The notes: a model not told the origin generated them from the sequence alone. A stretch of 64,000 nt of DNA from Collimonas sp. PA-H2 (GCF_002564105.1 NZ_PDBX01000001.1:4278001-4342000), one strand, 5' to 3'; positions 9,518 to 19,046 are shown, counted from the stretch's first letter. Program-made: numbers and translations.

Positions 9518-12028
9518 TCATTGGCAAGAAGTACGCAGCGTACGCAGCGCAGAAACCGCATCCGCCACTGGCGGCGGCAAGCTGAAACTGACCTTGCACT
9601 GCTGCTCGCTGCCGTCAGTCCACTGCAGCTGCAGCTCGCCGATATCCGGCACGCCGCTCAGGTACACCTCGCCATTCAAGCCGACGATGCCGGTATTGTT
9701 TGACGCCACGCCGTTTTCCATCAATACAGCGGTGGCGCCGAAGGGCGCCGGCTTGCCCAGGTAGCTGAGCGCGATCAGGGCGCGGCTGCCGATGCGCGTC
9801 TTGAAGTTGGCCAGCACTAATGCCCCGCTAGTCGGAATCACAGTCCTGGTGGTGTTCTCGAGGTCGATATTGTCCGCTAGCGATTGCGTGTCCAGGCCGA
9901 TGCGGTTCTTGCGGTAGGTGCTGACATAGGGCACCACGGCATAGCCGCGCCAGTCGGTGCTGACGCCGCTATTATTTTGCACCTTGACGCCGGCTGCGCC
10001 CGGCGCGCGCACCAGCGTCATGGTTTCGCCCTGCTGCTGGGAGAAGGTGACGCCGTAAGGGTGGGCGACGATGCCGCCCTGCAGGCCGTAGTTGACTTGC
10101 TGCGTGCCGTTGCCGTAGTTGTAGCCGAGACTGGCTTCGCCGTAGCTGGCCTTGTAGCCGGCATTCAGTGAGCCGGCGCCGTGGCCGTCGGCGTAGCTTT
10201 GGCGGACGTTGTAGTTGAGGTTGTTGTCTTCCAGCGCGCTGCCGCTGAGGCCGACTTCCTGCCTAGTGACGCCCTGTTTGCTGGTGTTGAGGTCGTAACT
10301 GGCAAAGCCGCTGCCGCCCATGCCACCCAGCGGTATTTGTACATTGAAGGCGAGCTGCTGATGATTGCCGTTGCGGCCGCCGTCGCTTGGCACCTGGCTG
10401 TAGGTATAGCCGATGCCGTAGCTGAAGCCTCTGAAATTGCCGTTATAGCCGGCGACCAGGCTGCGCTGGTAGCCGTTTTGGCGCCAGTAATCCTGCTGGA
10501 AGCCGTTGAGGTAGAAGTTGCCGTAACCTTGCAGCGACTGGTTGACGTTGAGCTCGGCCCGGCTGCGTTTGTTGAATAGCCTCTGGCCGCCGCCGAACAC
10601 GTCCTGTTCTGCATAGTTGGCCTCAGTGAAATCGTAGAAGCCGGCGGTGGAATAGCGGTAGCCGGCCAGGGTGAAGGTGGTGCCGGTGGCGGCCAGGTCC
10701 TTGGCATAGCGCAAGCGGTAGGATTGGCCCGTCTGGCTGGCGCTGTCGCGCAGTGCGGTCCTGGCATGGGTGACGTCGGCCGAGACCGAGCCCCAGTCGC
10801 CGAAGCCGTGGCCGAGGCCGAGCGCGGCCGAGGCATATTTGCCAGACAGTAGCAGGCCGCCATAGACCGTCGTGGCCTGCGGCAGGCCATAGATCAGGGT
10901 GCTCTGGAGAAAGCCCGGCTTGCTGCTGCCGCTGACCGGTGAGCGGTACTGGCCACCGCTCACGGCGTATTTCCAGCGTCCCTCGCTGCCGTCGGCTTCG
11001 GTGATGACGACTTCCAGGTCGCCGCTGGAAGAGGTGGGATACAGGTCGGAAATTACAAAGGCGCCCGGCGCCACATAGGTCTGGTAGATGATGAAGCCGT
11101 TCTGGCGCACGGTAACGCGCGCATTGCTGCGGGCGATGCCGCGCACTACCGGCGCAAAGCCTTTCAGGCTGTCGGGGTACATATTGTCGTCGGAAGCCAA
11201 CTGGGCGCCGCGGAATTGTACGCTGGCGAATATGTCGCCGGAGGTGGCGCTGTCGCCCACGGTCAGCTGGCCCTTGAGCGACTGGATATCGCGCTGCAGG
11301 AAGGTGCTGGCGCTTTGCCAGCTGCTGCGGCCGTTGCTGTCGTTGTAGACGGAATAGTTGCGCAGGCGCCACTCGTTGAAATTGAGGCCGCTGCGCAGGT
11401 TCAGATAGTAGTTGTTGTCGGTGCCGCCGCTGTCGCGCCTTGTGTTGGCGCCGCTGATGTTGTAGTTCAGCAGGGCGGCGTTCAACCCTTGGTCCCATTC
11501 GCTGGGATCGACATAGCCGCGCGCTTCGCTGCTGAGAGCCGCTTGCGGAATGCTGATGTCGAGCCGCAGCTGGCTGAAATTCAGGGTGCTGGCGGCGTCC
11601 GGAATATATTTGCCGAGCTCGCTGATGGTCTGCGCCGGCGCCAGCTGCTGCAACGCGGGAAATGCTGCCAGTTTGACTCCCATCTCTGCCAGCTGCGCCG
11701 CCGTCAGCTGCGGCAGCAGCTTACCGTCGACGTCGACAAAATCGACGTCGCGGGTGCTCAGCAGGCTGTCGTTGACGTAGATGTCGACCCGGTAGTTGCC
11801 GGGAATCTGGCCGCCTTGGGAGGAAAACTGGCTGAGGTCGACAAACTTCTGCTCGCCGGTATTGCTCTCCAGCGAGTTCGGATTGAAGTAATCCTTGGCC
11901 TCGGCTATCGGCGCATGTGCGGCCAGTCCCAGGATCAGCGGCGTCGTGATCAATGTCGCCAAGCGCGAGCGCCTGAAAAATCCGGTCAGGTCGGTTGGCG
12001 GGAGCTTGCAGCAGTGGGACTTTTTCAT
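9518..12028 (-). CDS. Fimbrial outer-membrane usher (FimD/PapC family)
   Basis: The usher forms the outer-membrane pore that accepts chaperone-subunit complexes and threads the growing pilus. The 836 residues start with a long signal peptide, then the N-terminal chaperone-binding domain (KDYFNPNSLE, FVDLSQFS), the beta-barrel with a central plug, and C-terminal domains (PSSGALVLANFKTRIGSR-like and GEVYLSGVPDIGELQLQW). The frame is open to 12178 inside the chaperone gene, but MKKSHCCKLPP at 12028 gives a conventional secretion signal and is preferred. The intergenic gaps are about 110 bp upstream and 94 bp downstream. Confidence 0.92.
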   Translation of the reverse strand: MKKSHCCKLPPTDLTGFFRRSRLATLITTPLILGLAAHAPIAEAKDYFNPNSLESNTGEQKFVDLSQFSSQGGQIPGNYRVDIYVNDSLLSTRDVDFVDVDGKLLPQLTAAQLAEMGVKLAAFPALQQLAPAQTISELGKYIPDAASTLNFSQLRLDISIPQAALSSEARGYVDPSEWDQGLNAALLNYNISGANTRRDSGGTDNNYYLNLRSGLNFNEWRLRNYSVYNDSNGRSSWQSASTFLQRDIQSLKGQLTVGDSATSGDIFASVQFRGAQLASDDNMYPDSLKGFAPVVRGIARSNARVTVRQNGFIIYQTYVAPGAFVISDLYPTSSSGDLEVVITEADGSEGRWKYAVSGGQYRSPVSGSSKPGFLQSTLIYGLPQATTVYGGLLLSGKYASAALGLGHGFGDWGSVSADVTHARTALRDSASQTGQSYRLRYAKDLAATGTTFTLAGYRYSTAGFYDFTEANYAEQDVFGGGQRLFNKRSRAELNVNQSLQGYGNFYLNGFQQDYWRQNGYQRSLVAGYNGNFRGFSYGIGYTYSQVPSDGGRNGNHQQLAFNVQIPLGGMGGSGFASYDLNTSKQGVTRQEVGLSGSALEDNNLNYNVRQSYADGHGAGSLNAGYKASYGEASLGYNYGNGTQQVNYGLQGGIVAHPYGVTFSQQQGETMTLVRAPGAAGVKVQNNSGVSTDWRGYAVVPYVSTYRKNRIGLDTQSLADNIDLENTTRTVIPTSGALVLANFKTRIGSRALIALSYLGKPAPFGATAVLMENGVASNNTGIVGLNGEVYLSGVPDIGELQLQWTDGSEQQCKVSFSLPPPVADAVSALRTLRTSCQ

Positions 12029-12140
12029 GGCAGATAATCTCCACCTCGGCGGCATGGGCATGGGCTGTGCCGCCGGGGTAATTGGTAATGCTGCTGACGG
12101 GTGCCGGAGAAGGTAGTTATGGTCAGGCGGCGCTGCTTTG

Positions 12141-12824
12141 TCATTGCGGGGCCTTGGCGGCGGCAGTGACGCCGCCATAATCGCTGATGGCTTCCCAGCT
12201 GACCGGGCCGGAGGCGCCGGCCGGCAGCGGCCAGCTCAGGGTGCCTTGCGGCGCCACCATGCCGGCGTCCTTGATTTCCTTGTCACCGATCTTGACGCTG
12301 AAGAAAGAGACGTAATAGGAGGTCGGATTGTTTACCTGCAGCTGGTCGCCGTGGCGCTGGAAGGTCAAGGCTTTATAGGCCTCGGCCGCATTGCCGCTCA
12401 GTCCTGGCGGGCGAAAGAATAATTTGATGCGGGTCTTGACGGCGATCTGCAGCTGATTGGCATCGGTTTGCTCGGAAGCTGCAATCGACTTGATGTTCAG
12501 CCAGAACACGGACTCCTTGTTTTCCGGAAAACTGCCACCGGTGCGGATGACGCGCAGTACATTTTCCTGTCCGGGATCGAGCCGGAACAGCGGCGGCGTA
12601 ATGAGGAAGGGGGCCTTCTCGTTCCCCTCGGCGGATGCTTCCTCCACCCAGGATTGAACCAGGTAAGGGGTTGCCTTTTCCGGATTATTGACTGAGATGG
12701 ACGCTTCTCTTTTTGTGCCGTCATACACGACGCGGGTGCCGCCGACCACGACACCTGCCCAGGCAGCTTGTGCGATGCCGAAGAAACAGCCCACCACGCA
12801 AGCGGATGTAAGCCAATACCTCAC
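12141..12824 (-). CDS. Periplasmic fimbrial chaperone (PapD family)
   Basis: PapD-like chaperones bind secreted pilins by donor-strand complementation and carry them to the usher. The protein shows a signal peptide (to AQAAWA), then immunoglobulin-like domain 1 with VVVGGTRVVYDGTKREAS, PPLFRLDPGQENVLRVIR and ESVFWLNIKSI, and the TRIKLFFRP stretch where the conserved basic residue anchors the pilin C-terminus. A GTG at 12824 is chosen because AAGGAG lies six bases upstream and the signal peptide begins there; the frame is open to 12875. 227 residues. Confidence 0.92.
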   Translation of the reverse strand: MRYWLTSACVVGCFFGIAQAAWAGVVVGGTRVVYDGTKREASISVNNPEKATPYLVQSWVEEASAEGNEKAPFLITPPLFRLDPGQENVLRVIRTGGSFPENKESVFWLNIKSIAASEQTDANQLQIAVKTRIKLFFRPPGLSGNAAEAYKALTFQRHGDQLQVNNPTSYYVSFFSVKIGDKEIKDAGMVAPQGTLSWPLPAGASGPVSWEAISDYGGVTAAAKAPQ

Positions 12825-12933
12825 TGTATGCTCCTTGAAGGACGTGATTTGCTGTCGTTGTTGCCGGCAAATCACGCCTGGTTTTTACTGTGCGACCAGA
12901 TCGCCTGCCTGACGCCGGCAGGGTCGTTCTGTC

Positions 12934-13470
12934 TTAGTTGTAGGAGATGGTGAAGGCGCTAGTGGCGTTGGCGGTGCCTTCGGTTACCGTTCCGGTGGAA
13001 ACGTATTTCGCGATGAAGTTCATGGGGGTAGTGGGGTTGGCAGCGAGCACCGGGACAGGCGCCGACAGCGCGCCGATCGGGATCAGCGTGCTGCTGTCCT
13101 GTTCGTAGATGCCGATGCCAACGAAGGTGGCCACGCCCGGGCTCCCCGCACCGGTCAGCGCCAGCAGGTTAGGATTGCCAGCTGCGGTGGGGCCGTCGAA
13201 TTTCGCCCTGGCAGTGGTGACGGTAGCCGGGCATGCGCTGAGGGTGATGCTGAACATGGTTGGTGCCGCGGAGGAGCCGAAAATCGGGAAGGCAGTGGTA
13301 CTGACATTCCCGAGGAGGACGGGGTTGGGCGTAACGCCGCTCGTCGGATCGACGGTGCAGGCGACTGTCGTAATGTTGCCGGTGAAGTTGATGGTGCCGT
13401 CGGCGGCGTTGGCGATGCTGCCGAATGCGGAGCCGGTCAGCAGTATGGCGATGATTGATTTTCTGTTCAT
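12934..13470 (-). CDS. Major fimbrial subunit (pilin)
   Basis: First gene of the fimbrial operon. A 178-residue secreted protein with signal peptide MNRKSIIAILLTGSAFGSIA, two cysteines (VACTVDP and LSACPAT) placed as in FimA-type pilins, and the C-terminal chaperone-recognition strand SAFTISYN. The operon order pilin, chaperone, usher, adhesin is the common type 1-like layout. The start at 13470 has CAGGA upstream and places the signal sequence first; the frame runs open to 13527. Confidence 0.9.
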   Translation of the reverse strand: MNRKSIIAILLTGSAFGSIANAADGTINFTGNITTVACTVDPTSGVTPNPVLLGNVSTTAFPIFGSSAAPTMFSITLSACPATVTTARAKFDGPTAAGNPNLLALTGAGSPGVATFVGIGIYEQDSSTLIPIGALSAPVPVLAANPTTPMNFIAKYVSTGTVTEGTANATSAFTISYN

Positions 13471-13902
13471 TATGTTTTCCTGGTCAAATGATAGTGCGAG
13501 GTGGAATGGCAGCAGCGGCTTACCCAAGGCCCGGGGCAGGCGCCTAAGAAAATCGGATCAGGCAAGTGCTTGCAAGGGATGTGTCACCCACAGGCTTTCA
13601 TGGCCAGTGGACATTTTATGTTATCAAGTAAACAATTTTAAATGAAGGATAATGCCAGCATATTTCGTAGGTAAAATCCTAAATACATGAAAAATTGTTT
13701 TTTTATAAATAAAAGTGGCAGAATATGTCTTCGTCCGGCGGTCTTGTTTTGCAGGGTTGATTGATAGATCACAGTGTTCCTGCGATACCGCATGTCGTTT
13801 CTGGATAGATTTTCTGTTGCTGAACGTGCTATTGCAAAAGTGCTTGCGGCAGTCCGGCAGCCGGCTGAAAATGGCCGATTGGTAATCTTTTTGTCATATC
13901 GC
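13471..13902. other. AT-rich gene-free region upstream of the fimbrial operon
   Basis: No coding frame with plausible composition. The part from 13620 to 13760 is clearly AT-richer than the surrounding genome (runs such as TTTTTTTATAAATAAAA). It must contain the fimbrial promoter, reading leftward, but I could not pick one convincing pair of hexamers. High AT content upstream of fimbrial genes often goes with H-NS-type silencing and horizontal origin; that is inference. Confidence 0.5.
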
Positions 13903-13931
13903 TTGCCAAGTATCGCTACCTGGTGCATAAT
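13903..13931 (+). promoter_or_regulatory. Sigma-70 promoter before a decayed tRNA
   Basis: TTGCCA at 13903-13908 and CATAAT at 13926-13931 with a 17-bp spacer. It would start transcription about 13938 and read into the tRNA remnant at 13948-14014 and the terminator behind it. Confidence 0.55.
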
Positions 13932-13947
13932 GCAGTCCATCGAAACG

Positions 13948-14014
13948 GCGGGCTTGTGTAGAGTCTCTTGTTTCGGAAAGACAGGGCTGGGATGTTAATC
14001 TCGTCTCTTGCACC
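13948..14014 (+). pseudogene. Probable decayed tRNA-Gly remnant
   Basis: About 67 bases beginning GCGGG (like the start of tRNA-Gly) and ending in GCACCA. The last 17 bases and the next eight line up with the 3' end of tRNA-Gly copy 1 and its flank, 18 of 25 identical, including CCAGATTCA. It cannot fold as a cloverleaf because the acceptor arms do not pair. The downstream hairpin begins with AAGGAAG, as do the hairpins after the two other tRNA-Gly copies, which supports common origin. A small regulatory RNA or an attachment-site remnant are alternatives. Confidence 0.4.
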
Positions 14015-14020
14015 AGATTC

Positions 14021-14054
14021 AAAAAAGGAAGCTGGAAAAAGGCTTCCTTTTTTT
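14021..14054 (+). terminator. Rho-independent terminator after the tRNA remnant
   Basis: Perfect 12-bp stem AAAAAAGGAAGC with GCTTCCTTTTTT, loop of nine bases, then T residues. Confidence 0.88.
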
Positions 14055-14137
14055 ATGTGAAATCAGTAGCCGATCGTGTTGACTGGCAGATGGCTAGCCA
14101 GTCGATATTGCTTTGATTTTGCGATAGTTATACCCCT

Positions 14138-14211
14138 GGCGGGGTAGCAAAGTGGTTATGCAGCGGCCTGCAAAGCCGTTTACGCCGGTTCGATCCCGAC
14201 CCCCGCCTCCA
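14138..14211 (+). tRNA. tRNA-Cys (GCA)
   Basis: 74 nt with acceptor arms GGCGGGG and CCCCGCC plus TCCA, anticodon stem CGGC/GCCG around loop CTGCAAA giving anticodon GCA, and T-loop GGTTCGATCC. It lies 10 bases before the next tRNA-Gly, so both are probably cut from one transcript. Confidence 0.97.
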
Positions 14212-14221
14212 GACTCCATAC

Positions 14222-14297
14222 GCGGGAGTAGCTCAGTTGGTAGAGCGCAACCTTGCCAAGGTTGAGGTCGAGAGTTCGAGCCTCTTCTCCCGCTCCA
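14222..14297 (+). tRNA. tRNA-Gly (GCC), copy 2
   Basis: Identical to copy 1 over 76 nt: anticodon loop TTGCCAA, encoded CCA end. A hairpin AAGGA-A-GCCG with CGGC-A-TCCTT follows directly. Confidence 0.98.
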
Positions 14298-14400
14298 GGT
14301 TAAAAAGGAAGCCGAATCGGCATCCTTGCAGTTGGTAAGATGTATTGGTTGTGGAAGGTAGGCACACCAGTATTTATTAGTATTTTGGCGCAGCACCCCC

Positions 14401-14455
14401 GGCGGGGCAGCCAAGCGATTGTATCGCTAGACAAGTCCCGTCCGAAACTCCTTAT
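14401..14455 (+). pseudogene. Decayed tRNA-Cys copy
   Basis: GGCGGGGCAGCCAAGCGATT aligns with the start of the intact tRNA-Cys (GGCGGGGTAGCAAAGTGGTT), and the next bases TGTATCGC still resemble it. The anticodon arm and most of the T-arm are deleted, then TCCCGTCC and ACTCCTTATGCGGG match the end of tRNA-Cys and the spacer into tRNA-Gly. This shows that a Cys-Gly pair was duplicated in tandem and that the second Cys gene decayed. Confidence 0.72.
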
Positions 14456-14531
14456 GCGGGAGTAGCTCAGTTGGTAGAGCGCAACCTTGCCAAGGTTGAG
14501 GTCGAGAGTTCGAGCCTCTTCTCCCGCTCCA
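14456..14531 (+). tRNA. tRNA-Gly (GCC), copy 3
   Basis: Identical to copies 1 and 2, 76 nt, anticodon GCC, encoded CCA. It is followed within eight bases by a strong hairpin but no T tract. Confidence 0.98.
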
Positions 14532-14538
14532 GATGCCA

Positions 14539-14568
14539 GGCAAGGAAGATGTAGCTGTCTTCCTTGCC
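14539..14568 (+). other. Hairpin after tRNA-Gly copy 3, without T tract
   Basis: Perfect 11-bp stem GGCAAGGAAGA with TCTTCCTTGCC and an 8-nt loop. No run of T follows, so read-through into the 134-bp repeat array is possible. Confidence 0.7.
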
Positions 14569-14678
14569 GGTTCAGTAAGAAAATCCCACCTTGATTTTTC
14601 TCCTGATGCGCAACGTGGTGTTTCCACGTCTGTGCGATTGTTATGGAGTCCCACATGCGCGGCACTATCGCTTTCCCT

Positions 14679-14789
14679 GGAACCGATACACGAGTTGATT
14701 CACCTTTCGCCGAGGCCACTTTCCAGATAGGACTGGGTCTTGGGAGTCATCTCCTTTATCGGTGAAAATGCCGGCATCCGCGGCATTTT
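14679..14789 (+). ncRNA. Candidate structured small RNA, unit 1
   Basis: Outer stem P1 pairs ACCGATA (unit bases 4-10) with TATCGGT (79-85). Inside, P2 pairs CGAGGCC with GGTCTTG (33-39 with 58-64), with one wobble here. A final hairpin P3, AAAATGCCG with CGGCATTTT, resembles a terminator. Between P2 and P1 lies TCATCTCCTTTA, close to the anti-Shine-Dalgarno end of 16S rRNA. The direction is inferred from that motif; promoter unclear. It resembles what I remember of the 'Betaproteobacteria toxic small RNA' family. Confidence 0.6.
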
Positions 14790-14812
14790 CGGGCACGGCC
14801 GATTTCCTTGCG

Positions 14813-14923
14813 GGAACCGATACACGAGCTGATTCACCTTTCGCCGAGACCACTTTCCAGATAGGACTGGGTTTTGGGAGTCATCTCCTTTATCGGTGAA
14901 AATGCCGGCATCCGCGGCATTTT
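14813..14923 (+). ncRNA. Candidate structured small RNA, unit 2
   Basis: Same layout as unit 1. P2 is CGAGACC with GGTTTTG, where one G-C is replaced by G-U; P1, the anti-SD-like TCATCTCC segment and P3 are intact. Confidence 0.6.
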
Positions 14924-14946
14924 CGGGCACGGCCGATTTCCTTATG

Positions 14947-15057
14947 GGAACCGATACACGAGCTGATTCACCTTTCGCCGAGACCACTTTCCAGATAGGA
15001 CTGGGTCTTGGGAGTCATCTCCTTTATCGGTGAAAATGCCGGCATCCGCAGCATTTT
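14947..15057 (+). ncRNA. Candidate structured small RNA, unit 3
   Basis: P1 and P2 (CGAGACC with GGTCTTG) are intact. One base change in the 3' arm of P3 (CAGCATTTT) breaks a pair, so the terminal hairpin is weaker than in units 1 and 2. Confidence 0.58.
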
Positions 15058-15080
15058 CGGGCATGGCCGATTTCCTTATG

Positions 15081-15191
15081 GGAACCGATACACGAGCTGA
15101 TTCACCTTTCGCCGAGACCACTTTCCAGATAGGACTGGGTTTCGGGAGTCATCTCCTTTATCGGTGAAAATGCCGGCAGTCGCGGCAATTT
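15081..15191 (+). ncRNA. Candidate structured small RNA, unit 4
   Basis: P1 and P2 (CGAGACC with GGTTTCG) intact; P3 loop and 3' arm differ (CGGCAATTT), with one A-A mismatch. The linker to unit 5 is one base longer and diverged. Confidence 0.58.
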
Positions 15192-15215
15192 CGGGCGCAG
15201 CCGTTTCCTTTTGCA

Positions 15216-15328
15216 GGAACCGATAAACGAGTAGATTCACCTTTCGCCGGGGCCACTTTCCAGATAGGACTGGGTTCCGGGAGTCTTCTCCTTTATCGGT
15301 AAAAGATGCTGCTGTCGGCAGCGTCTTC
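15216..15328 (+). ncRNA. Candidate structured small RNA, unit 5 (diverged, pairing kept)
   Basis: The most informative copy. P1 is extended to ACCGATAAA with TTTATCGGT. P2 is CGGGGCC with GGTTCCG: relative to unit 3 an A-U pair became G-C through changes on both strands. P3 has an entirely different sequence, AAGATGCTGC with GCAGCGTCTT, yet forms a 10-bp stem. The anti-SD-like segment reads TCTTCTCCTTTA. A strong T-tract terminator follows at 15366. Confidence 0.62.
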
Positions 15329-15365
15329 AAAACGTGGCAGGATTACCGCCCAATGCATCCAACGA

Positions 15366-15394
15366 CCCGTTCGCTCGCGCGAGCGGGTTTTTTT
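15366..15394 (+). terminator. Rho-independent terminator closing the repeat array
   Basis: GC-rich palindrome CGCTCGCGCGAGCG flanked by CCCG and GGG, followed by seven T residues. It ends transcription from the tRNA/repeat side and borders the convergent gene at 15393. Confidence 0.85.
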
Positions 15395-15707
15395 ATGCGT
15401 CCCGCGTTTTCACTCCCTGGATTCCGTCCACTTCACGAAAGCCGCGTGCCCAAAATACTCCGTCCCTCGAGTACGACGAGGCGAATTCGATTTCATAGTT
15501 CGCATGCCCCCAGTGCCGATCCGAGATATCGGTCACGATGCATTGGCATCCCAGCGGCGCAGGCACGGTAAACCCGTCTTCTGTGACGATATCGGTCAGC
15601 TCAATCCAGTTGCTATCGTCCAGGCATAATACGACCCGGCTGATGCGCTGCTCTTGCTGAACAATTTCCAGATAGAGTTTTGATAAACTGCCGCTAGCGG
15701 TCATCAT
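15393..15707 (-). CDS. Hypothetical protein, partner of the DUF2199 gene
   Basis: 104 residues without signal peptide or membrane segment; recognisable strands include EQRISRVVLCLDDSNWIELTDI and a cysteine pair in LGCQCIVTDIS. Function unknown. The start codon overlaps the stop of the upstream DUF2199 gene, so the two are translated together. Small bacterial pairs of this kind can be toxin-immunity genes, but nothing in the sequence shows that. Confidence 0.7.
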   Translation of the reverse strand: MMTASGSLSKLYLEIVQQEQRISRVVLCLDDSNWIELTDIVTEDGFTVPAPLGCQCIVTDISDRHWGHANYEIEFASSYSRDGVFWARGFREVDGIQGVKTRDA

Positions 15708-16213
15708 TGATCGTGTTGATGCATCATGAGCGAGTAAAGCTCCGCAACGCGTTCAACGCTGATGCCATCGCGTTGTTCGACGGCCAGCGGATGTTCGGTC
15801 GGTTCAAGTTCAATATAAGGACGAATGCCGTCATCGCGCAGGTGAACCATGGTTTTCAGGCCTATGGTGTCCTGGTAAGGCTTTAGCCATGCGTTAAGCC
15901 ACCCGAAGAACGGTCCGATGTGAGAGCGCTTTTCCTGTTCAAAATGCTCGAGCCAGGCCGCATAGCTGACTTCGCTGACGGAGACCCATACGCCCCAACT
16001 GAATGGCTCGGCTTCGCCTTTTACGGGAATTTCAATGCATCCGCGAACAAAGAAATACTGCTTGTCAATGACGCAATCGTCGCTGCCTAAGACGCAACGG
16101 TCTGTCCTGCCGCTCTCGGGAACTTCGTAATAGCTGAGCGGGGCATGTGCGCCAAAACTTGGCATGCCTTCATGGACTTCATCGCATGAGCTGCATTTAA
16201 ACGTAAACGACAT
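15704..16213 (-). CDS. DUF2199 domain protein
   Basis: 169 residues beginning with a zinc-ribbon-like CSSCDEVHEGMPSFGAHAPLSYY, the signature start of DUF2199 proteins, then a C-terminal part containing EPFSWGVWVSVSE and HPLAVEQRDGISVERVAEL. The function of the family is unknown. It overlaps the downstream gene by four bases. Only two of the usual four zinc ligands are obvious (CSSC); a third cysteine occurs in DRCVLGSDDC. Confidence 0.8.
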   Translation of the reverse strand: MSFTFKCSSCDEVHEGMPSFGAHAPLSYYEVPESGRTDRCVLGSDDCVIDKQYFFVRGCIEIPVKGEAEPFSWGVWVSVSEVSYAAWLEHFEQEKRSHIGPFFGWLNAWLKPYQDTIGLKTMVHLRDDGIRPYIELEPTEHPLAVEQRDGISVERVAELYSLMMHQHDQ

Positions 16214-16490
16214 TTTAGCCAGGGCCTTCTACAAAACTGAGGGGAGGGGCGTGCGTCGGGCGGCCAGCTCACCGTCCTGAAGACGGCATGAACGATTACC
16301 CTTGGCGTGTAGTCATCGATGACTAGCGATTCCCGGAAGCCGGCTAAGAGTATAAACGTTGATTGTGCTGTAGGGCGACAAGACTACGTTCAAGTCATTG
16401 TCGAAAAGAGGGGGGGGGCTGGCAAGCCGCAACTTGCCAGCACGGATCCGCAGCGCTGTGCAGATCCGTCTTGCTTTACTTACGAAGCAA

Positions 16491-18725
<2,235 letters not shown>

Positions 18726-19046
18726 TGTAACTCTCCTAGCGGTTGATGCGTTGGTTGGTGCCGCCACATGATATTGGTGTTTGCTTTCACCAAGCTTAAG
18801 GGCGCGCTGAATTAGTTTGCAGATTGCTAATTTTGATGGGCAATGCTTGCCTGGATGAAGGCTGCTTCCATCCCAAGGGATGAAATTTCATCTCAAAGGA
18901 TGAAGTTTATTCGCAGTTGGGTTCCAGCACCAACAAAATGTTAGCGATTGACATGCATTGGCGGGTTGGCAATGCATGATGCACCGGAGTGGGGCGTGGG
19001 ATGACATGGGCTTTGCTATGAAATAGCTTAATGACAATTTTACGCT
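18726..19046. other. Gene-free region between icd and the zinc-ribbon gene, with operator-like palindromes
   Basis: No credible coding frame. It holds a perfect 14-bp palindrome GATGAAATTTCATC at 18879-18892 and an overlapping imperfect one (GGATGAAG with CTTCCATCC at 18853-18873). The motif GGATGAA appears three times in 55 bp (18853, 18878, 18898). This lies 130-180 bp upstream of the icd start and could be a regulator binding site. Confidence 0.5.

Larger units (their letters stand above)
14679..15330 (+). repeat. Tandem array of five 134-bp units
   Basis: Unit starts (GGAACCGATA) are at 14679, 14813, 14947, 15081 and 15216, so the period is 134, 134, 134 and 135 bp. Copies 1-4 are nearly identical in the first 85 bases; copy 5 is the most diverged. 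A shortened sixth copy is recognisable at about 14656-14678. The period is not a multiple of three and the open frames on either strand shift between units, so it is not a repeated protein. Each unit has the hallmarks of a structured RNA (see the ncRNA entries). Confidence 0.93.

Noticed and set aside
13948..14014. A functional tRNA
   Set aside because: Acceptor strands cannot pair and the D- and anticodon arms are absent; recorded as a remnant.
13998..14022. A definite integrase attachment site
   Set aside because: Only 18 of 25 matches to the tRNA end and no integrase in the region; a duplicated, decayed tRNA explains it equally well.
14700..14987. Minus-strand ORF (95 residues) in the tandem repeats
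   Set aside because: The frame changes from unit to unit because 134 is not a multiple of three; the sequence explains better as an RNA.
14679..15330. CRISPR array
   Set aside because: Whole units repeat without unique spacers and are far longer than CRISPR repeats.
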